This document shows, one piece after another, positions 13,533 through 21,585 of a stretch of 50,088 nt of DNA; the first letter of the stretch is position 1; each line of letters starts with the position of its first letter. The stretch is from Cyanobium sp. PLM2.Bin73 (lineage in GTDB: Bacteria; Cyanobacteriota; Cyanobacteriia; PCC-6307; Cyanobiaceae), in NCBI GenBank assembly GCA_007694915.1, contig REEV01000079.1, positions 1-50,088 on the forward strand, written 5' to 3'. A model generated the notes under the pieces. The model was not told the origin of the DNA and ran no database searches. It saw only the letters and a list, made by a program, of their open reading frames with translations. Position numbers and translations under genes: made by a program.

Positions 13533-14932
13533 GCCCCTCCGCCCTGGGCAACGCCACCCCTGGTCAGCCCACGCCGGTGGCCGAGCTGGTGGCTGGCCAG
13601 CTCAAGGCCCTGCTGGAGGCCGGCAACTACGACGGCGCCAAGCTGCTGCTGCAGCCGGTGCAGGAGGTGGACGCGGCCGAAGCGATCGTGGCCCTGCCGC
13701 GCACCCTGCAGGCCCTGGCCTTCCGGCTGCTGCCCAAGGACGAGGCCATCGATATCTATGAGTACATGCCGGTGGACGTGCAGCAGTCGCTGCTGGAGCG
13801 GTTGCGCTCCGGTGAGGTGCTGGAGCTGGTGGAGGCGATGTCGCCGGACGACCGGGCGCGGCTGTTCGATGAGCTGCCGGCCAAGGTGGTGCGGCGGCTG
13901 CAGGCCGAGCTGAGCCCGGCGGAGCGGCGGGTCACGGCCCAGCTGCTGGGCTACGCGCCGGAAACGGCCGGCCGGTTGATGACCACCGAGTTCATCGACC
14001 TGAAGGAATTCCACAGCGTTGCCCAGGCCCTGGAGCTGGTGCGCCGCCGGGCCCGCGACACCGAAACCATCTACGCCCTCTACGTCACCGACGGCGCCCG
14101 CCACCTCAGCGGCATCCTGTCGCTGCGGGATCTGGTGGTGGCCGATCCCGACGCCCGCATCGGTGAGGTGATGACGCGGGAGGTGATCAGCGTGCGCACC
14201 GACACCGACCAGGAGGAGGTGGCCCGCGCCATCCAGCGCTACGACTTTCTGGCCATGCCGGTGGTGGACCGGGAGCAGCGCCTGGTGGGGATCGTCACCG
14301 TGGATGACGTGATCGACGTGATCGAGCAGGAGGCCACCCGCGACATCTACGCCGCCGGCGCGGTGCAGGCCGGCGATGAGGACGACTACTTCCGCAGCAG
14401 CCTTTTCTCGGTGGCCCGGCGCCGGGTGGTGTGGCTGCTGGTGCTGCTGGTGGCCAACTCCGGCACCTCGGCGGTGATCGCCGGCCAGGAGCGGGTGCTC
14501 GAGCAGCTGGTGCTGCTGGCCGCCTTCATTCCCCTGCTCATCGGCACCGGCGGCAACGTGGGTGCCCAGAGCTCCACGGTGGTGATCCGCGGTCTGAGCA
14601 CCGAGCGCATTCACCAGTTGGGCCTGGGCAAAGCCGTGGTGCGTGAAACCGTTGCCGGCGCCTTGCTGGGGCTGCTGCTGGCCCTGGTGGTGCTGCCCTG
14701 GGCCTGGACGAGCGGCGGGCCGCTGGTGGCTGGTGCCGTGGCCGTGAGCCTGCTGGCGATCAGCATCCTGGCGGCCACCGCCGGCGCCACCCTGCCGCTG
14801 TTGTTCGAGCGCCTGAAGCTGGATCCGGCCCTGATGTCGGCGCCCTTCATCACCACGATCGTGGACGTGGCCGGGGTGTTCATCTATCTGCAGACCGCCA
14901 GCTGGCTGTTACGCGCCAACCCCGGGCCCTGA
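13529..14932 (+). CDS. mgtE: Magnesium transporter MgtE, copy 2
   Basis: The 467-residue paralogue has the same architecture as the gene before it: N domain, CBS pair, five-helix pore with IPLLIGTGGNVGAQSSTVVIRGL. Its ATG overlaps the first copy's TGA by four bases, so the pair is almost certainly cotranscribed. The cytosolic regulatory part is identical to copy 1. The first 28 residues and the membrane domain differ at many positions (TSAVIAGQERVLEQLV versus TFAVIAREEEILSRVV; ERIHQLGLGKAVV versus QQLLVNGRRVTVL). MgtE works as a homodimer, so a mixed channel with a shared gate is possible but is inference. No stop or frameshift is present. Confidence 0.95.
   Translation: MSPSALGNATPGQPTPVAELVAGQLKALLEAGNYDGAKLLLQPVQEVDAAEAIVALPRTLQALAFRLLPKDEAIDIYEYMPVDVQQSLLERLRSGEVLELVEAMSPDDRARLFDELPAKVVRRLQAELSPAERRVTAQLLGYAPETAGRLMTTEFIDLKEFHSVAQALELVRRRARDTETIYALYVTDGARHLSGILSLRDLVVADPDARIGEVMTREVISVRTDTDQEEVARAIQRYDFLAMPVVDREQRLVGIVTVDDVIDVIEQEATRDIYAAGAVQAGDEDDYFRSSLFSVARRRVVWLLVLLVANSGTSAVIAGQERVLEQLVLLAAFIPLLIGTGGNVGAQSSTVVIRGLSTERIHQLGLGKAVVRETVAGALLGLLLALVVLPWAWTSGGPLVAGAVAVSLLAISILAATAGATLPLLFERLKLDPALMSAPFITTIVDVAGVFIYLQTASWLLRANPGP
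13814..14393 (+). repeat. Direct repeat copy 2 (580 bp, no mismatch)
   Basis: Identical to 12405-12984. Synonymous positions are also unchanged, whereas the sequence on both sides differs every few codons. This boundary pattern fits gene conversion rather than purifying selection. Confidence 0.9.
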
Positions 14933-15019
14933 GCGCGGGCTTCAGGGTGGACCAGGGCTGGGGTAGGCCCGCCGCGGCAACCCGAACCACCAGATGAGAG
15001 GACGTTCACAGTTCTTCAG

Positions 15020-15036
15020 GTTAGGCTTTACCTAAC
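15020..15036. promoter_or_regulatory. Inverted repeat plus -10-like hexamer before the sigma gene
   Basis: GTTAGG (15020-15025) and CCTAAC (15031-15036) form a 6-bp dyad around CTTTA. TAGGCT at 15022-15027 within it matches the recurrent -10-like hexamer, 25 bases before the ATG. If both readings hold, a regulator bound to the dyad would mask the promoter of the sigma gene. Confidence 0.4.
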
Positions 15037-15051
15037 TTCAAGCCCAGCGCC

Positions 15052-16143
15052 ATGACCCCCGCAGTGGCTTCCGTCCAGGACCGTCCCAGCACCGACCAGA
15101 CCGGCGCCCCCAGGGCCGCGGCCGCCTCAGGCGGCGAACGCAAGCTATCCCTGGCCCCCAAAACCCGCTCCCAGCCCGCCGCCGATGGCGACCTGGTGCG
15201 CAGCTACCTGCGTGACATCGGCCGGGTGCCGCTGCTGAGCCACGAGCAGGAGATCACCCTGGGCCGCCAGGTGCAGGAGCTGATGGCGCTGGAGGAGATC
15301 GAGCAGGAGCTGACGATGCGCGCCGGCGGCAGCGCCCCGAGCGCCGCTGAGCTGGCGGCGGCGGCGGGCCTGAGCCCGCAGCTGCTGAAGAAGCGTCTGC
15401 AGGCGGGCCGCCGGGCGAAGGAGCGGATGGTGGCGGCGAACCTGCGGCTGGTGGTGAGCGTGGCGAAGAAATACACCAAGCGGAACATGGAACTGCTGGA
15501 TCTGATCCAGGAGGGCACGATCGGGCTGGTGCGGGGTGTGGAGAAGTTCGACCCCACCCGCGGCTACAAGTTCAGTACGTATGCGTACTGGTGGATCCGG
15601 CAGGGGATCACGCGGGCGATTGCCGAGAAGAGCCGCACGATCCGGCTGCCGATCCACATCACCGAGACGCTGAACAAGTTGAAGAAGGGCCAGCGGGAGC
15701 TGAGCCAGACGCTGGGCCGCACGCCGACGGTGACGGAACTGGCGGAGTTCGTGGAGCTCCCCGAGGAGGAGGTGAAGGACCTGCTGTGCCGTGCGCGCCA
15801 GCCGGTGAGCCTGGAGACGAAGGTGGGCGACGGCGAGGACACCGAACTGCTGGAGCTGCTGGCGGGTGACGAGGAACTGCCGGAGGAGCGTGTGGACGGG
15901 GAGTGCCTGAAGGGCGACCTGCGGGCGCTGCTGGAGCAACTGCCGGAACTGCAGGGGCGGGTGCTGAAGATGCGCTACGGCATCCCCTGTGCCGACGTGC
16001 CCGAGGGCACCGAGCCCATGAGCCTCACCGGCATCGGCCGGGTGATCGGCATCAGCCGCGACCGGGTGCGCAACCTCGAGCGCGACGCCCTGGCCCGGCT
16101 GCGCCAGCTCGGTGACGCGGTGGAGGCCTACGTGGCCAGCTGA
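15052..16143 (+). CDS. Group-2 RNA polymerase sigma-70 factor
   Basis: The 363-residue protein has a short N-terminus followed by sigma region 1.2 (DLVRSYLRDIGRVPLLSHEQEI, residues 44-65), region 2 (ANLRLVVSVAKKYTKRNMELLDLIQEGTIGLVRGVEKFDPTRGYKFSTYAYWWIRQGITRAI), region 3 (PIHITETLNKLKK...), and region 4 with helix-turn-helix LTGIGRVIGISRDRVRNLERDALARLR. It lacks the long region 1.1 and non-conserved segment of the primary factor, and region 2.4 is near-canonical, so it is a non-essential group-2 factor recognising RpoD-like promoters. Which of SigB-E it corresponds to cannot be told. Its region 4 contains CADVPEGTEPMS, an insertion before the HTH. A 12-bp tandem repeat spans its stop. Confidence 0.93.
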   Translation: MTPAVASVQDRPSTDQTGAPRAAAASGGERKLSLAPKTRSQPAADGDLVRSYLRDIGRVPLLSHEQEITLGRQVQELMALEEIEQELTMRAGGSAPSAAELAAAAGLSPQLLKKRLQAGRRAKERMVAANLRLVVSVAKKYTKRNMELLDLIQEGTIGLVRGVEKFDPTRGYKFSTYAYWWIRQGITRAIAEKSRTIRLPIHITETLNKLKKGQRELSQTLGRTPTVTELAEFVELPEEEVKDLLCRARQPVSLETKVGDGEDTELLELLAGDEELPEERVDGECLKGDLRALLEQLPELQGRVLKMRYGIPCADVPEGTEPMSLTGIGRVIGISRDRVRNLERDALARLRQLGDAVEAYVAS

Positions 16144-16168
16144 GGTGCCAGCTGAGGTGCCAGCTGAG
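16136..16168 (+). repeat. 12-bp tandem repeat over the sigma gene stop
   Basis: CCAGCTGAGGTG is repeated at 16136 and 16148, with a partial third copy CCAGCTGAG at 16160-16168. Each copy carries CAGCTGA, so the TGA stop appears three times in frame at 12-base spacing. CAGCTG is itself a palindrome. Confidence 0.9.
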
Positions 16169-16262
16169 CCAGCCCGGTGCTGGTGTGGGGCCGCCGGGGG
16201 GTGCGCTTAGCTGAGCTCCCGGGCCGTCCTCAGCGGCCTTTCTTCAGCGGTGCTTCCAGGCG

Positions 16263-17930
16263 ATGGCGTTCACCAACATCTTTCATGAGCTGGCGGCAAT
16301 CCTGCTGCTCTCCGGGGTGATCGGTGCGCTGGCCCTGAAACTGCGTCAGCCGCTGATCATCGGGTACATCCTCAGCGGCATCCTCGTGGGGCCGGCGTTG
16401 CTGGGCTGGGTGTCCGGCGGCAGCGAGCTCAAGCTGCTCTCCAGCATCGGCATCTCGGTGCTGCTGTTCGTGGTGGGCCTCAAGCTCGATGTGGGCCTGA
16501 TCCGCTCGGTGGGGCCCGTGGCCCTGGCCACCGGCCTCGGCCAGATCGCCTTCACGTCGCTGTTCGGGTTTCTGCTCAGCCTGGCCTTGGGCTTCGGCCC
16601 GATGCAGGCGATCTACATCGCCGTGTGCCTCACCTTCTCCAGCACGATCATCATCGTCAAGCTGCTCTCCGACAAGCGGGAGATCGATTCGCTGCACGGG
16701 CGCATCGCGGTGGGCTTCCTGGTGGTGCAGGACATTGCCGTGATCCTGGCGATGATCCTGCTCACCTCCTTCGCCACCCAGGCCGATGGCGGCATCGCCG
16801 CCCAGGCGATCCGCCTGCTGCTGGTGGGCAGCGCCTTCGTGGTCGGCACCGCCGCCACCATGCGCTGGGTGATGCCCCCCCTGCTGGGCCGCCTGGCCGC
16901 CAACCAGGAGCTGCTGGTGCTGTTCGCCGTGGCCTGGGCCGTGGGCCTGGCCGCCCTCGCCGACGCCGTGGACTTCAGCAAGGAGGTGGGGGCGTTCCTG
17001 GGCGGCGTGTCGATCGCCTCCACGCCCTACCGGGAGGCGATCGCCTCCCGGCTCACCGGCCTGCGCGATTTCCTGCTGCTGTTCTTCTTCATCGATCTCG
17101 GCTCCGGCCTCAACCTCTCGGCCGCCGGGCTGCAGCTCTGGCCGGCCTTGGTGCTGTCGGTGTTCGTGCTGGTGGGCAACCCGCTGATCGTGGTGGCGAT
17201 CATGGGGGTGATGGGCTACCGGCGCCGCACCGGCCTGCTGGCGGGCCTCACCGTGGCCCAGATCTCCGAATTCTCGCTGATCCTGGCCGCCCTGGGCCTG
17301 CAGCTGGGTCAGATCGGCGAGGGGGAGCTCAGCCTGATCACCCTGGTGGGTGTGATCACGATCGGCCTGTCCACCTACATGATCCTGGGCTCCGAGCGGC
17401 TCTACCAGTGGCTGCAGGGACCGCTGCGGCTGTTCGAGCGCGCCAACCCCTTCAGTGAGATCGCCGGCACGGCCTCCGGGCCCACCCGGGTGGACGTGAT
17501 CCTGCTGGGGCTGGGCCGCTTCGGCGGCGCCATCCACCGCCAGCTGCGGCCCCACAACCTCTCGATCCTGGGCATCGACTTCGACCCCCAGGCCTTGCGC
17601 CTGGCCGCCGCCCAGGGGCTGCCGGTGCAGTACGGGGATTCGGAGGATCCGGAGTTCACCGCCTCGCTTCCCCTCTCCTCGGCCACGGTGGTGGTGAGCA
17701 CCCTCCCCTCGCTGGAGGCCAACACCGCCATTCACCACGGCCTGCACGCCGCTGGGTTCCGGGGCCATTTCATTGCCACCGCCCACGACGAGGCGGAAGT
17801 GGCCAAGCTCCAGTTCCTGGGCGCCCAGCGCACCCTGCTGCCCTTCCTGGATGCCGCCGAGCGGGCCGCCGAGGTGATCGTGGACGACCTGATGGAGCTG
17901 CGCGCTCAGCCGGCCGCCGGAGCCGCCTGA
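16263..17930 (+). CDS. KefB-type cation:proton antiporter (CPA2) with TrkA-N domain
   Basis: The 555-residue membrane protein has about 11-13 hydrophobic segments over residues 5-395, beginning HELAAILLLSGVIGALALKLRQPLIIGYILSGILVGP, the normal CPA2 start. GFLVVQDIAVILAMILL includes the Q-D of the ion-binding helix. After residue 400 comes a Rossmann TrkA-N domain: DVILLGLGRFGGAIHRQLRP (G-L-G-R-F-G-G), then LGIDFDPQALRLAAAQGLPVQYGDSEDPEF, which would sense NAD(H) or a related ligand. It probably exports K+ or Na+ in exchange for H+; ion choice cannot be read from sequence. Its last 25 bases overlap the convergent CvrA-type gene. Confidence 0.92.
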   Translation: MAFTNIFHELAAILLLSGVIGALALKLRQPLIIGYILSGILVGPALLGWVSGGSELKLLSSIGISVLLFVVGLKLDVGLIRSVGPVALATGLGQIAFTSLFGFLLSLALGFGPMQAIYIAVCLTFSSTIIIVKLLSDKREIDSLHGRIAVGFLVVQDIAVILAMILLTSFATQADGGIAAQAIRLLLVGSAFVVGTAATMRWVMPPLLGRLAANQELLVLFAVAWAVGLAALADAVDFSKEVGAFLGGVSIASTPYREAIASRLTGLRDFLLLFFFIDLGSGLNLSAAGLQLWPALVLSVFVLVGNPLIVVAIMGVMGYRRRTGLLAGLTVAQISEFSLILAALGLQLGQIGEGELSLITLVGVITIGLSTYMILGSERLYQWLQGPLRLFERANPFSEIAGTASGPTRVDVILLGLGRFGGAIHRQLRPHNLSILGIDFDPQALRLAAAQGLPVQYGDSEDPEFTASLPLSSATVVVSTLPSLEANTAIHHGLHAAGFRGHFIATAHDEAEVAKLQFLGAQRTLLPFLDAAERAAEVIVDDLMELRAQPAAGAA

Positions 17931-19624
17931 ACCGCGGAGCGGGGCGTGTGCACCCGCACCCCATCGGCATCGGGGCCGGGCTGGATCGTCAGCGGCCCGA
18001 ACCGGGCGGACTGCCCGGCCTGCTGCTGCTCGAGCACATGCTCCAGGGTCTGGGCGGCCGCGGCCGCCGCCAGCCGTTCGTCGAGGGCGAAGAACCGCTT
18101 CAGCTGCCCCAGCGTGGTGTAGGCGGGAAAGCGCAGCTCCAGATCCGTCGGCAGCGGTCGCTCCATCGCCTCGGGGCTGAACAGCCGGTCGATCAGCGGT
18201 TTCACGTGGTTGCGCAGGGCCACGAACACATGGTCGCCGGGCTCGAGGGCCGTGGCTCCGCGCGGGATCACCACCTGCCGGCGGCGCACCACCAGGGTCA
18301 CCACCATGCCGTCCGGCCGGCCCATCTCCCGCAGCTTCAGCCCCGCCGCCGGCGCTCCCGCGCGCACGGTGTAGTCCACGATCTCCCCATCCACATGGCG
18401 CAGGGCATTGATCTCCATCGAGAGCGGCGGCGTGGGATCGGCCGGGCGACCGAGCCGCAGCCGGCGCGCCACGGCGGGCAGCGACCAGCCCTGGCTGACG
18501 GCCGAGATCAGCACCACGAAGAACACGGCGTTGAAGATCACCTGGCTGCCGGGAACCCCGGCCATCAGCGGGAAGGTGGCCAGGGTGATCGGCACGGCTC
18601 CCTTCAGCCCCACCCAGGAGAGCAGGATCAGCTCCCGGACGTTGTAGCGAAACGGGCTAGCCGCGATCAGCACGGCGATCGGCCGGGCCACCAGGATCAG
18701 CACCAGGGCGATCAGCAGACCCTCGCCGGCCACCGCCGCCAGGCGGCTCGGGAAGCTCAGCAGGCCCAGCATCACGAACAGCGCGATCTGTCCCAGCCAG
18801 GCGGCGGCGTCATGGAACAGGAAGATGCCGCTGCGCCACACGATCGGGCTGCTGCCTAGCACGATCCCGGCGAGATACACGGCCAGAAAGCCACTGCCGC
18901 CCAGCACCGCTGCCAGCCCGAAGGCCAGCAGCCCGAAGGCCAGGGCCAGCAGGGGATAGAGGCCGGGGTAGTCGAGATTGATCCGGTTCACAGCCAGTCC
19001 CGCCAGCCGCCCCACCCCCACCCCCACGAGCGTGCCCACGCCGAACTGGGTGACGAACAGCAGCAGCAGTTCAGCGGCGGAGCCGGCCTCTCCGTTGATC
19101 AGGCTGATCAGGCCGATCGTGAGAAAGATCGCCATCGGGTCGTTGGAGCCGCTCTCCACCTCGAGGGTGGCCGTCAGCCGCTCCGGCAGCCGCAGGCCGC
19201 CGGTGCGCAGCACCGAGAACACGGCCGCCGCGTCGGTGGATCCCACGATGCTGCCCAGCAGCAGCCCCTGCAGCAGCGACATCTGCAGGATCCAGGCCGC
19301 CGCCAGACCGGTGATCACCGAGGTGAGCAGCACCCCCACGGTGGAGAGGGCCAGGGCCTGCCGCCACACCTGCCGCACGCTCGTGATCGAGGTGCGCAGA
19401 CCGCCGTCGAAGAGGATCAGGGCCAGGGCAGCACTGCTCAGGCTGCTGGCCATCGGGTAGTTCTCGAAGGGGATGCGGCCGATGCCCTCGGAGCCGGCCA
19501 GCATGCCCACGGCCAGGAACAGCACCAGCACCGGCATGCCCAGCCGCGCTGAAAACTTGCTGGAGGCGATGCCGATCAGCAGCAGCACCCCCGCCAGCAG
19601 CATCGTCGCGTTGAAACCATCCAT
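17906..19624 (-). CDS. CvrA/NhaP2-type potassium:proton antiporter (CPA1)
   Basis: The 572-residue protein has about 12 membrane segments (residues 5-395), starting NATMLLAGVLLLIGIASSKFSARLGMPVLVLFLAVGMLAGSEGIG. The CPA1 signature GSIVGSTDAAAVFSVLRTGGLRLPERLTATLEVESGSNDP carries the paired acidic/Asn residues (E-S-G-S-N-D-P). A TrkA-C-like ligand domain (EIVDYTVRAGAPAAGLKLREMGRP...LVVRRRQVVIPRGATALEPGDHVFVAL) follows at about 410-480, then a C-terminal domain of the transporter-associated (CorC/HlyC) kind ending near 555. This layout is that of E. coli CvrA/NhaP2. It converges with and overlaps the KefB-type gene; together they would set cytosolic K+/Na+ and pH. Confidence 0.92.
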   Translation of the reverse strand: MDGFNATMLLAGVLLLIGIASSKFSARLGMPVLVLFLAVGMLAGSEGIGRIPFENYPMASSLSSAALALILFDGGLRTSITSVRQVWRQALALSTVGVLLTSVITGLAAAWILQMSLLQGLLLGSIVGSTDAAAVFSVLRTGGLRLPERLTATLEVESGSNDPMAIFLTIGLISLINGEAGSAAELLLLFVTQFGVGTLVGVGVGRLAGLAVNRINLDYPGLYPLLALAFGLLAFGLAAVLGGSGFLAVYLAGIVLGSSPIVWRSGIFLFHDAAAWLGQIALFVMLGLLSFPSRLAAVAGEGLLIALVLILVARPIAVLIAASPFRYNVRELILLSWVGLKGAVPITLATFPLMAGVPGSQVIFNAVFFVVLISAVSQGWSLPAVARRLRLGRPADPTPPLSMEINALRHVDGEIVDYTVRAGAPAAGLKLREMGRPDGMVVTLVVRRRQVVIPRGATALEPGDHVFVALRNHVKPLIDRLFSPEAMERPLPTDLELRFPAYTTLGQLKRFFALDERLAAAAAAQTLEHVLEQQQAGQSARFGPLTIQPGPDADGVRVHTPRSAVQAAPAAG

Positions 19625-19674
19625 GTCCCGGCGCCGCTGCCCGCTGGCACGATGGTGCCATTGGCAACCGGTGT

Positions 19675-20817
19675 TCAGGCGTCGGTGTCCGGATCGGCGC
19701 CGGCCTGATACCGCAGCAGGGCCCTGCCGCTCTCATCCAGCAGGGTCAGGGTTGTGCCCTCGATGCGCCAGCCGCGCACCTGCTCAAGGGCACGCAGCAC
19801 GCTTACCTCGAAGTCCATCACCGGCTCGCTGCAGGCCATCTTGGTGCTGGCCAGGGGGGAGAAGCGCAGCGCCGCACCGTCGAGGCTGAAGCCCCCCATC
19901 AGCCGGTTGCAACCGCCGCTGCCGCTTACCCGCTCGCTGCCGGTGTCGAACAGCAGCTCCACCGGCCGGCCGTTAGCGGGGGGCTGCTGCGGCCCGCTGG
20001 CGGCCTCCAGGCTCTGCAGCCGCCAGCTGGTGCCCCGCAGCGGCCGCGTCTCCCCACCGGGACAGGTCTGCTCCTCGCCCAGGCGGCTGAAGCCCTGCAC
20101 CACCAGGGTGCGCTGCGGCGGCTGGGTCTCCTCCATCGAGGGGCGGGTGGTGATCAGCCCCTCCAGGGTGGCCAGCCGTGGCGCTCCGGCGGCCCCGCTC
20201 TGCAGGTAGGCCCGCTCCAGCGGCAGGTAGTCGGCCTCCATCGCCACCGGCAGGCTGCGGCCGGTGGCGCAGAGCTCGATGCTGGGGGCGTCGGCAAGGT
20301 AGCGGAACAGGCCCACCAGGTTGAGCTGCGGATCGATCGGCTGGGGGGTGATCAGACGGTTGAGCCGGTCGTTCAGCCCGGAGCGGATCCGCTGGCCCTC
20401 AAGGTCGAGCTTGCGCAGCCGGCGGCCACGGCGCATCGGCTCCAGAAACACCGGCGCCTCGCGCCCGCCGCGCAGCACCAGGCGTCCCTCGGCGTCCAGC
20501 TGCCAGCGGCCGATGTCGTCGAAGCCGCGCTCCGGATCGCGGTTGAGGTAGGTCTGGCGCAGCTGGTAGGTGCCGTCGGCGTCCAGATCCACCTGCCAGC
20601 GGATCGGACCGGAGGCCCCGGGAAGCTCGCCCATCCAGCTGGCCGGCAGCGGCCCCAGCACCCGCTCCACCGGCTTGTCCTTCCCGGCCAGGGCCGCTGG
20701 GGCCGCGCCCAGCAGCAGCAGGCCCAGGGCCAGGCCGGCGGGGATGGCTGCGCCGCCGCGCAGCGCAGCGGCCCGCTGGCGCTGGGGAACAAGCTGCGGT
20801 GAGAGCGGCTGCGGCAT
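19675..20817 (-). CDS. Exported NlpE-like plus META domain protein
   Basis: The 380-residue protein has a signal peptide after a basic start (GLALGLLLLGAAPAALAG, cleavage near residue 45). A domain with DADGTYQLRQTYLNRDPERGFDDIGRWQLDAEGRLVLRGG (about 65-115) resembles the N-terminal barrel of the copper-responsive lipoprotein NlpE. The C-terminal 110 residues (GTSWRLQSLEA...PVELLFDTGSERVSGSGGCNRLMGGFSLDGAALRFSPLASTKMACSEPVMDFE) are a clear META/HslJ domain with the G-C-N-R motif and the T-x-M-A-C motif. No lipobox Cys is present, so it is probably free in the periplasm. The start at 20817 is preferred over the longer 20871 start because it leaves a simpler signal peptide. Confidence 0.82.
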   Translation of the reverse strand: MPQPLSPQLVPQRQRAAALRGGAAIPAGLALGLLLLGAAPAALAGKDKPVERVLGPLPASWMGELPGASGPIRWQVDLDADGTYQLRQTYLNRDPERGFDDIGRWQLDAEGRLVLRGGREAPVFLEPMRRGRRLRKLDLEGQRIRSGLNDRLNRLITPQPIDPQLNLVGLFRYLADAPSIELCATGRSLPVAMEADYLPLERAYLQSGAAGAPRLATLEGLITTRPSMEETQPPQRTLVVQGFSRLGEEQTCPGGETRPLRGTSWRLQSLEAASGPQQPPANGRPVELLFDTGSERVSGSGGCNRLMGGFSLDGAALRFSPLASTKMACSEPVMDFEVSVLRALEQVRGWRIEGTTLTLLDESGRALLRYQAGADPDTDA

Positions 20818-21192
20818 GGGGTGCGGGGAGGGGGGCTGGACCAGTGTTGATGGCCACTGGACATTCAGCAAGCCAGCCGCTGGCTCGCGTCCGCCGCGCC
20901 GGTAGAGCAGCCGGCGCTCCAGGTCGCTCAGGCTGGACCCACTCGCTCAGGCTGGTCCAGGACGTGAACTCCGTGAGCGCCTCGGGAATGGCCACCAGAC
21001 GCACTGCCTGATCGGAGAAGGCCGCGCGGATGAAGCGGTCAGGGGTGAGGTGTCCGTGACCGGCAGACCGGCCTTGGCGATTCCGGAGCCCGTCTGCACG
21101 GCCGCATAGGAGCCGAAGGTGGCCCTGGCGCGGTGAGGGTGTCGAGGAAGGCGCAGTTGTTGAGATTGGTGAGGCGCCAGGGGATCGTCTAT

Positions 21193-21218
21193 GGGTTCAG
21201 CCTGCGGGTTCAGCCTGC
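21193..21218. repeat. 13-bp perfect tandem duplication
   Basis: GGGTTCAGCCTGC occurs at 21193-21205 and immediately again at 21206-21218. Thirteen is not a multiple of three, so if this lay in a gene the duplication shifted its frame. Confidence 0.85.
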
Positions 21219-21336
21219 ACCCTTGCTCACCGCGTGGGGTTTGGGCTCCATGCCGCCGTACCACTGCTTGCCCTTCTCGAGCACATGGTGGAAGGTTTTA
21301 ATGGCCGCCAAGTGGTAGCCCTTTGGTTTGTTATTT

Positions 21337-21361
21337 CGATATGGATCGATATGGATCGATA
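21337..21361. repeat. 10-bp tandem repeat, 2.5 copies
   Basis: CGATATGGAT repeated at 21337 and 21347 with partial CGATA at 21357-21361. Local A+T content is above that of the neighbouring genes. Confidence 0.85.
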
Positions 21362-21585
21362 CCGGTTGATAACGAAAAGCCGGCCGATGGCGGGCATCTA
21401 GATCAGCAATTGCCGGGCCAACATGTCGCCAATCCCGACGAAAGACTCGACGTGTTGGTTCCTCTTCTTGGCGATGGTCAAGATGTAATCGCTGAAGCCG
21501 AGATGCCTGCCGGCTGCGAACCCAGGCCTGGGCTGTGATCACCGAAACATGGTCTCGTGATCGACCTGGGTTGTGCAGAGCCTTC

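Larger units (their letters stand above)
20818..21585. pseudogene. Decayed intergenic stretch with coding remnants on the minus strand
   Basis: No intact gene covers these 768 bases. Translating the minus strand gives protein-like pieces in changing frames: near 21170 down to 21130 WRLTNLNNCAFLDTLTAPG, then TFGSYAAVQTGSGIAKAG, then TPDRFIRAAFSDQAVRLVAI at about 21050-20990. The first and last pieces recall the T-N-L-x-N-Y and R-F-V-R-A-A segments of choloylglycine-hydrolase-like (linear amide C-N hydrolase) proteins, so a frameshifted remnant of that family is my tentative reading. A second unrelated remnant, SDYILTIAKKRNQHVESFVG, ends at a stop near 21399. Small tandem duplications at 21193-21218 and 21337-21361 sit inside. 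Confidence 0.35.

Noticed and set aside
13478-14614. Minus-strand frame repeated in both mgtE copies
   Set aside because: It is the antisense shadow of the repeated MgtE coding sequence, so its repetition is no evidence for a gene.
16230-17786. 518-codon minus-strand frame under the KefB-type gene
   Set aside because: Gln/His/Gly-rich shadow of a membrane-protein gene; no start signal or domain.
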